Assembly: GCA_021401465.1 (NCBI GenBank) | Contig: JADDMT010000149.1 | Location: forward strand, 1 to 62,457 | Direction of reading: 5' to 3' | Source of the DNA: Teratosphaeria epicoccoides | Lineage: Eukaryota; Ascomycota; Dothideomycetes; Mycosphaerellales; Teratosphaeriaceae | Length of the DNA stretch: 62,457 nt | In this document: piece by piece, positions 24,223 to 35,943 of the stretch | Layout: every line of letters begins with the position of its first letter | Numbering within the stretch: the first letter of the stretch is position 1 | Notes under the pieces: generated by a model | Told to the model about the DNA's origin: nothing | Database searches by the model: none | Seen by the model: the letters and a program-made list of their open reading frames with translations, nothing else | Program-made: the position numbers and the translations under genes

Positions 24223-24837
24223 GCCACGACTAGACTCCTGCGGGACGCTGTCGACTAGCTCGGCTATCACGCTATCTAGGAAACCCTAATACGAGGCGTT
24301 AGCGAAACCCTCTATTACGCTCTATGTCGTAGGACTTAGAGCGAGACCTGCTAAAGGATCTAGGTCAAGAAGAAACCTAGCCTGCAAGAGAGTCTATTCC
24401 TTAGCCTCATCCTCCCTAATCTCACGCTCCTTAAGAGCGCGACTATCCTTGACCTCCTAGTTAACCGCGTCTAACTGTTTTCGAAGACGCATCTCCTTTA
24501 CATGCGCCTCTATTATCTTCTACAAAGCCTTAGCTAGGACCGCCTTCATATAATCGAGATTAGTAATTAGTCTTTTCTACTAATTGCCTAACTTCTTCTA
24601 TTCGACCTCTGTTACCTTCGCGTTATAACTCTAACATTTACTAAAGTGACAATACAAACATTTCCCTAAGGAAATGTGTACCTAACAAACGAGCTTTAAC
24701 TCTTGATACTAAGTATAGGACTTTATGCTGTCCTAGCCCTAACGATAGATTCGATTTACGTAGCGTTTGCGTTTCTGCGTTAAAGGGGCGTTAGTGTCTA
24801 GGATGACACAAGGCAGTAATGTAGAAAGAGAAGACAT
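24205..24837 (-). pseudogene. B1 antisense ORF: Cys-rich coiled-coil protein of unknown function
   Basis: Minus strand from ATG 24837-24835: MSSLSTLLPC, a basic patch (KRKRYVNRIYR), then a Cys-rich region (LGKCLYCHFSKC) and a long charged helix (KEMRLRKQLDAVN, SRALKEREIREDEAKE), ending in LDLDPLAGLALSPTT and an acidic Ser-rich tail. It runs about 208 codons with roughly a dozen TAG/TAA. The end meets the pol stop tail-to-tail. The same ORF, start and cysteine spacing occur in B2, and the same architecture occurs in family A. Possibly a zinc-binding accessory protein; function unknown. Confidence 0.75.
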
Positions 24838-24904
24838 TATAGCATAAAAGGAAATGACAAGAGAAACCCCGCACTAATAAGGTAGCTTAGGGATGAGCTA
24901 GGCT

Positions 24905-24914
24905 AAGAGGGGGA
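24905..24914 (+). other. B1 polypurine tract
   Basis: AAGAGGGGGA ends three bases before the 3' LTR; identical in B2 (55761-55770). Confidence 0.8.
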
Positions 24915-24917
24915 TAG

Positions 24918-25393
24918 TGTCATAAGTGTCAGGAGTACTATAAGTCACAGGATTATGAGGGCCCTAAGTACTATGAGTCATAGTATAGTTATAGGAGTAC
25001 TATGAGTTATAAGCATAGTCATAGGAGAAAGGATCTGTCACGTGAGGATAGATCCCCAGATCTATAGGGTTAGTCTACAGATCTACAGGCCTGCAGGGGA
25101 GAAGGGATCTATCACAAGATAACAGATCCTCAGATCTGTAGGGTTAGTCTACAGATCTATAGACACAGATCTGTTAGGTCTGTTAACAGATCTAACAGAA
25201 CTGCTCTGTCTCTCGAGTATATAGGATAGCTTCAGGACAGGCAGTTAGGAGCTTTATGCTTAATCTTAATTTAATCCTCTCTTGCTTAGAGGAGAGTTAG
25301 TTACAAGGTTAACTGCTATTGTCGATATTCTTCATAGCTCTACAAGTCTAACACCTAGTTACCTTCCTGCTATTAGCACCTACCCTTATAACA
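24918..25393 (+). repeat. B1 3' LTR (476 bp)
   Basis: Pairs with the 5' LTR over its whole length. Differences are mainly transitions. It ends CTTATAACA, followed by the TAACC duplication. Confidence 0.95.
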
Positions 25394-25398
25394 TAACC
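25394..25398 (+). repeat. B1 target-site duplication, right copy (TAACC)
   Basis: Matches 18398-18402. Confidence 0.93.
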
Positions 25399-26600
25399 CT
25401 ATACGACAATGAATATAACAGACTTAAAGAGAAGCTGCCTCTTATTAACTTCTTATTAAGTCGTGTGAAGCACGATCATATTAAGGACATCTAGTCGTAT
25501 CTATAGTACTAGGGTTACCTTGTTGTTAATAGTCGAGATCTAGATCTAGTTACATGGCAATTCACAGAGATAGATATAGAGCTATACGACGACATTAAAA
25601 TGATGTTAGAACTATTTAGGACTAGCCCTAAGAGCGACAACAAGTACAATCTCTAGGTTAACATTGTACTATTTAAGACTAACGCTTAAATGGCCTAGTA
25701 GATAAATTATCTAGAGAAGAATATGCTATAGTAGGATGAATCTAATGACTCTACTAACAAGCTTGCTAATAATGACTCTAGCGGACTTAGTCTTACTAAT
25801 GAAGAGTTTAAGAAGCTCTTAAATAATCCTAGCGCTAATGTAAAGAGACTACCCCCTCTTAAGAGAGAATACTCTGCGGACTATACTAAGGATCTAGTAC
25901 TCTACGCTATCTTCGCCAAGTCCGAGGCAATTAGTTATGCGTTTAATACTATGACTACGTAGTAAGGCTACAAACATGACGCCTTGTCTAAACTACTAGT
26001 ACAGCCTTTACTAAGTATACTATTAGTAGTCCTGTAAAGCATAGAGGCATTTACAGAGGCATTTAATAGTCGACGTATTAAGCTAGATCTAGTCACTATT
26101 AGAAAGACCCTGTCAGATAACCCCCTAGTATATAGCTTGTAGCATAGCATTAATATGCTTAATATAACTAAGCTAGATAGCGAAGACAAGCTGTTACTAC
26201 TAGACTAGATTATTAAGAGTAAAAGGGTGTTTTTACTATATCTAACAAAGCCGTAGTAAGGTCTAATAGTCGACAACAAGGTAATTATTAAGAAAGAGCA
26301 CTAGTTAGAGGCCCCTAAGTAACTAGTAGCCCCTATAGGGAGGGTTATTAATTCTGCTATAGTAGATGTACTAACTCTGTTACTACTAATACTACCTCTG
26401 CTACTAGCAAAGAGTCTACTACTAGGGAAGACGCTACTACTAGTAAAGACTCTACTAGTAGCGAAGACTCTACTACTAGTAGAGGCTAAGAGGGGAAAGC
26501 AGAAAGCAGCTAAGCTACTAGCACTACTACTTGTTAAGTTAATGTATAGGCTATAAGAGCGCAAGAAGATTAACTATAAAGACGCTTATAATAGCACTTA
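25399..26600 (+). pseudogene. Gene C, 3' part
   Basis: Continues the frame left at 18402: YNRLKEKLPLINFLLSRVK, then DLVTWQFTEIDIELYDDIKM, an Asn/Asp/Ser-rich segment (DESNDSTNKLANNDSSG), NEEFKKLLNNPSANVKRLPP and YTKDLVLYAIFAKSEAIS. Nearly 80 codons (about 25741-25960) contain no stop. Coherent text reaches about 26340. A Ser/Thr/Asp-rich tandem stretch follows at 26400-26490 (about 18-bp units GAAGACTCTACTACTAGT, read KDSTSSEDSTTS in another frame). Some 5% of codons are TAG/TAA. Clearly coding in origin, hydrophilic, about 400+ residues including the part before B1; family not recognised. Confidence 0.55.
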
Positions 26601-26621
26601 GTAAAATACTCGATTATGTTA

Positions 26622-26643
26622 GGGGGGGGGGGGGGGGGGGGGG
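26622..26643 (+). repeat. 22-base G homopolymer
   Basis: An uninterrupted run of 22 G between ATGTTA and CGATTGTCTAG, just after gene C, in DNA otherwise short of G runs. A further GGGGG follows 14 bases later (26658-26662). It could be a natural G-quadruplex-forming tract or carry an assembly length error. Confidence 0.9.
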
Positions 26644-29064
26644 CGATTGTCTAGTAGGGGGATTGTTATGTACTATAGTTAGCAAGGCTATAGAGTTACT
26701 ATGTATTTAACAGGAGAATTACTACAAGGAGATTTAATATGTCTTAATAGGAACTAGAACAAGTAGTAAACAAAATATTGCATTATGTCACTTATAGCTA
26801 AATTGTAGTAGGCGTTAACATAATTAGCTTAATAGCATTATCTAAGCTATGTTAAACCCCTATGCTCCTCTACCTTGCTACTACTACTACTACATACTAC
26901 CTTCTAAGAGCTTATAGCGCTCTTTGTTACTATACTATAGTAGTGTAGTACCTGCAAATATAGCCCCCTAGAGCACCTTAATATAGATTACACTGTCTAT
27001 AATAGTATGACTAATGTTAACTATCTACTCTATAATAGCATTAAGCTCTACATACATTATAGCGAACTAGCTATTACTATAGTCTACAAGACTAGCGACA
27101 TGCTCTGCTAGCATAGCTATCTGCCCCTTAATTACACTAAACCTTACTATAATAGACTACATGTTACTAGCATTATTAACATTGTTAATATCTCTAGTAT
27201 TACTAAGCATACCCTCTATATTGCTAAATCGCGTGTTAATGTATATGTCGAATTCGTCTAGTCGTAGTTTAATTATAGTAAGCCTTAACTTAACTACCCC
27301 TATTTTCTCCTTAATTAACAGCTTATGCTAGCGATTAGTGTAACATCTAACATGATTATTACGCTAATAGAATGCGTAGGCTACATTATCATGCTAGGCC
27401 TATACCCTATACTAATAGCCGCGCTTAGTACATTCGTTACATAGGTTAATAGCTAGCTTGCCTTCATTAGTCTCTATAATATAGCTAGCTATGTTATACT
27501 TGCGTAGAATAGTATCTTTCTCCTTTAAGCTAGTGTTGTAATTGTACTACTAGCTCTGTTTAGACTTATACTACTAATTAGTAGTATTCTTAGTCTCTAG
27601 ATAGTGTAAACTACTACTACAAGTTAGTAACTACTCTTGCGAGTATACTATAAGCATAGAAACTACTTATACTAGCGCTAGTAGTAGCAGTTTAGGCTTA
27701 GGCGACTAGGTAGTGAATTGTTCAGCTATATTGATATTTTGCTAGTAGTAATATCAAGGTAATTAGAGGATGTAGTATAGTAGATTAGTAGCAGAGAGGA
27801 GGAGACACTTATACTAGAGCTAATAATAGTATAGCAATCACAATACTAATCGCTAGTGAAGTAGTATTTAACAATAACTACCCTTATTATGCGAATCCAC
27901 GTGATATTAGCTGACTAAAAACACATGAATTTGGCGTTTACTATTTAGCACATATAGACTGCCGCCAAGAACCTTGTTACCCTGCGTTTCCATCTAGCTA
28001 GCTACGCGGCTCATGTTCGGGCCTTCGTTAGCAGATAGTAGATATTCGAAACGGCAATAGTACTCCTATGCCATTACTCGTAGTAAGCACGAGGGGGTAG
28101 CGTTAACGGTATTATCTATTTAGCCTTTACCCTAGATATCGTGAATTGACCTGTTGTCGCTACTATCGGATCTACTAGTAAGAACTAACAGAGCTACGCG
28201 ATAACCTACAGGGCCCTTAACAGATTAGGTGCAGATTCATGACAGATTATTAACATTAGGTTAAAGTCTACAGAGCATACGTAAATTCACTAATTAACAG
28301 CACGCGCAAACCTGATTAAAATTAGAAGTCAACTTTACTAAGCACAAGCGTACCTACAAATGGCGTCGCGAGACTACAGACTAGTAATTCGCGAGCACTA
28401 AGACAAGAAAGCGCGATTAGGATCATCGCCAGGGATTTACAGCCTATATAGGCGGCCGTCTAGCGACAGCGGCAGAGTAATTAAGGGAAGAGCATGAATA
28501 TAGTAGCAAGGAAGCGGATTCTAAGGGAGAGGTTAGTAGGCGACTAGGATAGCTAGGAGCAGGATCATGATAACGCTACATTGCGTACTCTATGTTAGCA
28601 AGCTATAAAGCAGAAGAGCTAATATAAGAGGTAGATCAGAATCCCGGATTAGAGTAGTAACCCTCGTTTAAGGGCCAAGCAGAGTCAGGCGCAAGTGTAA
28701 GTCTTTAGACTAGTCAGGGAAACGCACAAGACCTAAATAGAAATGTACAGAGCGTAACAGGTTATAACATAGGTAAAGACGATTAGGGCTTGCATAAGAC
28801 ACAGATGATTAAGCTTAGAGAACTACACTACAATTCTATGGCGGCCTTTAGGCACAAATGTTACACATCATCGTCGCTAGGAAGATGAGGCATACACAGA
28901 AGCGTTCGACTTTAGTGACATTCATAGTAGCGCTATGAATTCCTACCTAGTATCAAACTGCTGCTATTTACTGTCCCTTCCTGTTAATCGCTATCCTAGC
29001 CTCCTAAGACACTCGATCAAGGTCTCGGCTACTAACTCTCATGAATGACAGAAGGTACGTAGCA
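26644..29064. other. No gene identified
   Basis: AT- and TAG-rich DNA to about 27850, then somewhat more CpG-rich DNA. Nothing recognisable on either strand. Confidence 0.4.
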
Positions 29065-29182
29065 TCGCATCGAACCGTAGATTCTGCAAGTAGTCTCTAG
29101 GCGGCATCTCCTAGAGAGCATTATCGCATTAGACCGTGGATTCTACAAGCAGTCTCTAGGCGGCATCTCCTGAAGAGCATTC
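29065..29182 (+). repeat. 59-bp tandem duplication
   Basis: TCGCATCGAACCGTAGATTC... (29065-29123) and TCGCATTAGACCGTGGATTC... (29124-29182) share AGTCTCTAGGCGGCATCTCC. Differences are mostly transitions: unit 2 keeps GTGGA and CCTGAAG where unit 1 has GTAGA and CCTAGAG. Confidence 0.85.
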
Positions 29183-32100
29183 TTAAGTGCATTACACGAA
29201 CTTTTCGCAAACCGAATCTACGCTAGAGCTACTTAACAGTTCATAGCGCTACAAGAATAGTCCGCCGACCTAGACTAGCTAGTCTATTACGACAGAACAA
29301 GGAGCCCTACCTCTTCGTTAACGTCTCCGATTAGCGAGACTTTAGCAGCATCATCGCTTACGTATAGGGCAATCTAGACGTATCTCGCACAAAGGCGGAA
29401 CCTACCTTGTATCTGTTCAAGAAGCTGTCGACAGCAGAGAGACTATATAGGACAACCGAACTCGAAGTAGATTGACTCTCAGAGTGCGGTGTATGATTAG
29501 AGCATCAGATTATCACACAATTGTGCTTACAGACTATGCCTCTATGACAGAAATCGCTTAGTAGACCGCTCTTTACTCTGGCTAGGTTAACAAGCTTTAT
29601 AATCGCTTCCCGCAGGCTTCCTAGCATCTCTGCTAGTCTAGACTTAACGTCGAGCGTGTACAAGGCATAAGCATATCGCTTAAGATAACTCCTAAGAAGT
29701 AGAATCAGTTAGGCAGTAAGTCGGCAGATAGACTAGGAGAAGGACTAAGACTTAGACCTTTGTCTTAGTCTCATTTAGTAACAGCATGTTATCGTCCTCT
29801 TTAACAAGATCAAGTAGAAGCCAGCCTTCCTGTTCGATTATAACAACTTCCTTAGGAACCTTCTCAGCATTTCCATGGACCCTAGCACCTTCTACTAGGC
29901 CGGCGGTACTCCCGACGAGGTCAGGGACAAGGCGTAGGACACTGAAGTCATTAAGAAAGGCCCCGGTCGCGCCTGTGCTAGAGCTTAGCGAATAGTAGGA
30001 GCAGGCTAGAGGGAGAAACTCAAGCTAGGCTAAGATCTAGACTTGATGTCGCAGGCTTGAATAGTAATGTCAAAGCTAACATTGATGTCAAGGGCTAGTA
30101 CGGAAACAATGTATGCTAATAAGCTACAGGCAGAATAGTCCTGCATCCCTGACCTCAAGATCTTGTAGCAGGAAATGTAGAGAAAGGACATAGGCGACGT
30201 CACATACAAGACCGAGGTATAACGTCATGGCACGAGGGCTCAAGCTTGGTCTGATAAGTAGCCGTCTGCGCTAGGGCTGTGTTTCGTGAGGGTATGCAAA
30301 TTGCATAGAACGTAGCATTTAGGCAAGACACTAGTCGGCTGTCTAGGGCTCTAGGACGTCTATCCCTATCACGTCTGCGTCACATCTCTGCCTAGAGCTA
30401 ACAATCGTCTAGCTATCATGTCCTGTCCGCAAACTCATCTATCGTCTAGCGCCTATTAATGCCTAATACTAAACCTAAAGAAACTAAAAGCCTTAACGCT
30501 ACCCTCCTCTGCCTAATCACGCTTACTACTTAGCTTGTTGTAGTCCCGCCTAGTCCCGCAGTTCTGACACATATACTATTTAAGCGCTAGGAGTAGTCCT
30601 AGTATTGTAGACCGAGTTCATACTAATCTACAAATCATTGCAAAATGGCTTTATCTAGTTAATCTCTATAGCGGCTTACTTTGCGTGCTTTTTAAGCGCA
30701 GACTTAAGAACCTCGTTCTGCTATGTTTTGGCAGTTACCTCCGCCCTAAGCTGTTTCATTTGGTCTAGAAGCGTAGTAACTGTTACCTTAGTGTCTGTCG
30801 TTAGCTGTAGACGTTGTTATAATGCTCTTAGGACTACCTGTCCCTGCCTTTACTCCTGAAATCTGATATTAGTCCTAAGAGCTAATCAAAGAACTGTATG
30901 AGGTCTATCGTTAGAGTATCTACTAACGATCAAGCAGACAAGAGTGTAAAGCCGCGAGTTAAGCGTCCTAACTTCGGTCCTTAGACGAAAGCCTTCGCGA
31001 GCTTAGATGTCTTTCCTCCTCATGCTCGCTATTCGCCTAATCATTAAGTCATAGCTAACTAGCTACTACATCGTGCCGACTATGCTTTGTCTATAGCATG
31101 ACTAAAGAGCAACTAGGGATACATAAGGCTTCAGGCAATACGCAAAGGATAAGAAGCGCCTTTAAGAGAAGCAGCATTTAGTTGACCGGCCTAAGCAGCT
31201 GCTTAATTATGTCGTCATCAATCTGCTTGCCTACCTTAGACGTAGCGCTAGCGTTTACGAGCCGCTCGTTGCGTAGTCGAGCTTTAGACTTATCGGCATG
31301 ATTAATCAAAGCGGCAGCTATAATTAGTAGCATTACGTACTATTAGGTCTCTCCTTAACGTGCTTGTTACTCTCTCCCTTCTGCAACCTCTTGCATACAC
31401 TTAGTCGTCTTCAGAAAGGTACACCAAAGTATTCTTAAAGCTCTTATATAACACTTATGCTTATAGGGTCAAGTTTTGGATTTTAATTCCGCTGATCAAA
31501 TTACGCTAGATGTCTTCCTTTCCGAACATAGTCCTACCTCCTGCTACTCGTGTAGCTCTAGGATCTCTACTAATGTCCTAACTTGTTATCAAGCAGAAAG
31601 TCACAGATACCCTATAGTAGCAAACACCTAGGGCAAGCTAGAATGTACTAACTATCTTTTACATACAAAGGAATAAGTACTAACCCTACTATGCTTAAGG
31701 CACGTAGCCTATTATCTATAGCTGCTACTCTTCTATCCTTACTACATAGCATAGCTACATAAGGCATAGTAACAAGCACTTAGACTCTTGACAGATGTCT
31801 TAGCAAGATTAAATGCTAGAGACAGATACATTTATACCTATAAAAGCCTAGATCCTGTATGTAATTATATAAAAGGCAGCAAGAACACTACTTACTCTTA
31901 TGACTACTATAGCGTAGGCTATAATAGCAGCTTTTAGATTCCTTATTAACTTCCTATATAACCTCTTTGTATACATCCTAGCCCTCTATTACTACCTCTT
32001 ACTACCCTACTAATCTACTCCTTCTTTACGTACCCCTAAATATATTGCCTACAGGATCTGCTACAAGTAGTCTGTCTACTTACTACTTGTCTAGTATAAC

Positions 32101-35096
32101 TTATCTAAGTAATAAGTCCTTATAGGGCTTATAGTTCTTCTAGGTATCTTTTAGTAGGTTTAAGATAACAGTTATAGCTCTTTAGTAGTAGATGTAGATT
32201 TTAATTAAGCTAGAGAGCTAGTTACATAGGAGGGATTACTAGACGTTATAATTAGGAGGATAGGTTTAATATTACTAGAGAAGAGTAACAGATGCTAGTG
32301 TTTTAGGGTTAATAAGAAGGTAATTAGCAGGTTGACTAATAGAGTAGCATATGCTATATTAGCTTTTAGAGTAGACATAATAGATTACTAATACTAAGAT
32401 TATACTACAACCTAATCATTATGCTTCTAGGACTCTAGTTTTATCATAGTGCAGATTTCGTGAAGTAAGATAGCACATGCGTGTAATCTGACATTTTAAC
32501 AAACAACTGTTATATTCTAGCCTAGATAAGGGTATAGAGATCATTCTGAAGCTCTAACAAGATATCTTAAGCTCATTCGTCTAAAAGCAAGTTAAGAGAT
32601 AGTTTTAGCAGGCATGTTTATAGGTTACATACTCTAATTAGTCCTAGTCTAGCATAAAATCCGCAAGGTTAATAGCATAGCAAATTTTCGACATGCATGC
32701 CTCTAGACCTCTTATAATAGAACCGCGCTACGGCTATTTTAATCCTGTACTAAGGCCTCTAGTAAGGGACGCAAACATTTGTTAAGGACTTAGCAAGGTA
32801 TAATAGCTAGCGAAGAGATTTAGAGGTTAGTCTTCCCCTAGGTATTTAACCCTTAGTTATAAGCTTGTCATGCTAGTACTTTGTAGAATTATAGGAATAA
32901 AGAGCTTCTACTCCTCGCCTAGCATGTCATCTCCGCTGCCTTGCCCCTACTCTTATAATAAAGGAGAAACAAGTATAACATACTTAACAGGTTTGCTATT
33001 CTTCTTTCTATCCTGTACTCCTAAGAACCCCGGCTAAGTAACTAGAGCTTTACTACTATTACTGCCCCTTTTGCCTACATTTACAAGTAACAGATCTTCT
33101 AACTAACATCTAGCATGATTAGACCTATTAACTCAAGCTAAAATGAAGCCTTATAATCTACAACTTAAAGAAATTATAGTTCTATCCTAAGCTAGGGTCT
33201 AAGGGCTAAAGACTATTACGCTAATGTCGTTGTTAACTAGGAGCTATCCTAGCCTTCGCTATTAGCGTCAGGTTAAACTAGACAGCCTAGGCAAGCTTGA
33301 TGCTTATTACATTAGTATGCTTGCTAACTATAGACCTCTCTTATAGCCTCTACTTTAAGCTTATCAAGTATAGTAACATCTATAGTCTTCGCTTTAGCTG
33401 TAGTAATAGGAGCCTTTGCTTCACGCTAGTAGAGTCTTTGATTTTCGTCTTTAGAAGGGCTAGGGCTATACTTGACATACTTCATAACTACACATACTAC
33501 TACGACGTCCTATTTAGGCTCTACATACCTTAAATCCCTGCAAATTAACGCTCTATACTCTCTATCTTGATCTTAAGCACACTTAATAAACAGTCTGTTA
33601 ATCTAAGGAAGTAGTTTCTATATATTCTTAAAGTATCATCATAGATACTAACTAATATAATCGCTATGTAAGAGTTTAGAATAGCAGTTAAGCGCTACGC
33701 TATTTATCTCCTAGTACTACTAAGATATCCTTTCGAATCATGCCTAAACTAATTAACAAGATTACTCGTTTTAGTAATCTCTACAAATAGCGGCTAAAGG
33801 ACCCTACTCCTGCTAAGATGAATAGGGAGTATTGCTGCTACGCTATGCTATTCTTCTATTACTATAGTAGCGTACTACTTAAGAGGTTACTAGCAGGTCC
33901 GAGAAATTTCCTGCTAGTAGTCTCATAAAAGTAATTAACGTTCATATGATAAAACAGAGCTTTAGTAAACTTAGCATTATACCCCTTCTATAGTACATAA
34001 TAACAGGATAGCCTAATAATGCCTTAGCGTCATCTGTAACATTAGGGAAGATAGTAGCTCTAACATAGTAAGGTCTCTATGTAAAAGTATAGTAGCGTGT
34101 CTATAGTCTTAATTAAGTCTGTATTTAACACTAGCTCCGATGTTGCTACCCCTGCTACTATAATGTGTCGACATGTCATGTAAGATGTCTAATCTGTAAT
34201 CACTTGATTATTACGACGCTAATAGCCGCGGCAGTAATAAGGAAGAAAATTGCAATGTAAAATGATTAATTAGCAGAGCTAAAGCTAGTGTAGTTATAGC
34301 AGGACAGCTTAGTAACAATTAGACTAGTAATATGAATGTCAGACGTATACCTTTACGAGTAATACTAGCATGCTACAAAAGCGGCATTAATGGCAATACT
34401 AGTATAGTCGGCTATGTTAGAAAGTAAGCAAGGGTAGTAGTTAGACAGAAAGTCAAAGATAGGAGATGCATGCGGGCGTAAAGGCATCCTCCTCACATTT
34501 CGCTAACTTAACCTAGGAAAGGATGTCAAAAACGCGACTGCCTAGTATGTGCCTGTTAAAGGAACTAACATGTCTAGTCCTAAGGTATAGACAAGCTAAG
34601 AGGGCAATTTGCAACAGGATTACAGCCTCCTAGCCCTACTGCTAAGGGCGAAAAAGAGGCAATGCTATAGTCTACGATACTACTACTAGGTCAAAGCAGA
34701 ACCTCTAGTGCCATAGCTAGGCAATCTGTGCGCTCTAGGAGGAGGATGCATTACGAGACATTGTATCTAACCTGACTACACTTTATACACTATAGCGCTC
34801 CTCCCGCCTCTAAGCATGTTAAGCGAGACTATGCCTGTACCCTTATAGCGTTTCCATATCTAATAAGCCTTGTCTACTCTTATGTTACTTAAATTAGCGC
34901 GCGCTATCTTCCTCTCGTCTCTCCTATTAAGGCATTCTATTACCTTACACTAGCTAATCTAGCCTTCTTCAAGTATCTCCTTACAAACTACAGCCTGTAA
35001 CTTGTCCCCTGTAATCTCTAGCATACCCTTTAATTGCCTACCGCTAATAGCCTGCTACTAGACCTAAGTTGAATTAACCCTTACCCTATTAACTCT
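29183..35096. other. No gene identified with confidence
   Basis: About 5.9 kb. The 29.7-30.2 kb part is richer in CpG and one plus-strand frame reads LFNKIKQ-like, LLSISMDPSTFY, KKGPGRACARA with several TAG, possibly a coding relic. A 78-codon stop-free plus-strand stretch at 33297-33533 is Leu/Tyr-rich and not convincing. The 31.4-35.0 kb stretch shows no motif. Confidence 0.35.

Positions 35097-35150
<54 letters not shown>
35097..35150 (+). repeat. (CTA)18 microsatellite
   Basis: Eighteen uninterrupted CTA units. The mutation process turns CCA and CAG/CTG contexts towards CTA/TAG, which may have seeded the repeat. Confidence 0.95.
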
Positions 35151-35450
35151 TTACCCTTTATCTCTAGTAGTACCTTACTAACCCCTACGCTCTCGCCCTT
35201 ACTACTTCTAGCATCTAGGACTTACCTTAAACCCCTTACCTCCCTCCTACCTAAAAAACACTAACCTATTTCCTAACCTCCCCCCTAAACCCTCCTTATT
35301 ACTTAGCGTGACTAACATACCACCCCTAAGAACCTAGTTCTACTATCCCCCTCCGTGGCTATGTAACCTATAACTCTGTCTAAAACAACACTAGTAGCTC
35401 TACCTCCTCTCCTCTCCCTATAAGTAGAAGCTAAAGCCCTCTACCCCTAG

Positions 35451-35455
35451 CTCCT
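35451..35455 (+). repeat. A2 target-site duplication, left copy (CTCCT)
   Basis: CTCCT directly before the 5' LTR; repeated at 42541-42545. Confidence 0.93.
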
Positions 35456-35926
35456 TGTTACAGATTAAATCCTAACACGTAAGCAGAAGCTACTACAGCG
35501 TGTCATTTAATGCCAAATAATTCCGAAGGACAAGCTAAGCTAAAAGGAGAAGGACAGATAGCGCTACTACTTAAATAAGTTAGAGGAGTATGTATATACT
35601 TACTATATAAAGAGACTACTAAGGAGTAAGCGCTTACGTATATGCATACACTCATGATAGCAAGCGCTTACCTTAGAGTGAGCGCGCACTATAGCGAGCA
35701 TGTATAGTGTAGTAAGTAGCTACAGATTTCCTATATATATAGGAAGATAGGATAGACTCTAGTTTAGACTATGTTTAACTTATGTTATTATCTTACTAAT
35801 TAGAATTTAACCTTTGTTCTATTTGGATTACATCGTTCCTGTTTACTATTACCTCTCTAAAGAATAATTGCCCTACGTGATTTGACTATTCCTCTTAAGG
35901 CTTAGTTAATAGCAAGGTTAGTAACA
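35456..35926 (+). repeat. A2 5' LTR (471 bp)
   Basis: Matches 42070-42540 over the full length. The sequence after the LTR, CTTTAAACACCCTTAGG, does not resemble a standard TGG-type primer-binding site. Confidence 0.95.
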
Positions 35927-35943
35927 CTTTAAACACCCTTAGG

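Larger units (their letters stand above)
18403..25393 (+). mobile_element. B1: full-length family-B Ty3/gypsy chromovirus
   Basis: A 6991-bp element with two 476-bp LTRs starting TGTCATAAGTG and ending CTTATGACA or CTTATAACA, flanked by TAACC duplications. It carries gag, pol in the -1 frame, an antisense ORF and a polypurine tract. Its pol keeps one frame from protease to stop, so by frame it is the best preserved copy although riddled with TAG/TAA. It interrupts gene C. Confidence 0.96.

Noticed and set aside
26301..26564. Ser-rich 87-codon minus-strand frame
   Set aside because: It is the reverse reading of the ACT/AGT tandem tract at the end of gene C.
29786..29995. 69-codon plus-strand open frame
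   Set aside because: Another frame of the same strand reads more naturally here and neither has a recognisable motif.
32924..34222. A 433-codon plus-strand frame from ATG (MSSPLPC...) that looks continuous if stops are read through
   Set aside because: It has about 44 stops (roughly 10%), including TGA, no better than a random frame in this composition, and no recognisable motif.
35097..35150. Telomere-like repeat
   Set aside because: The unit is CTA, not TTAGGG/CCCTAA, and lies inside the block next to A2.
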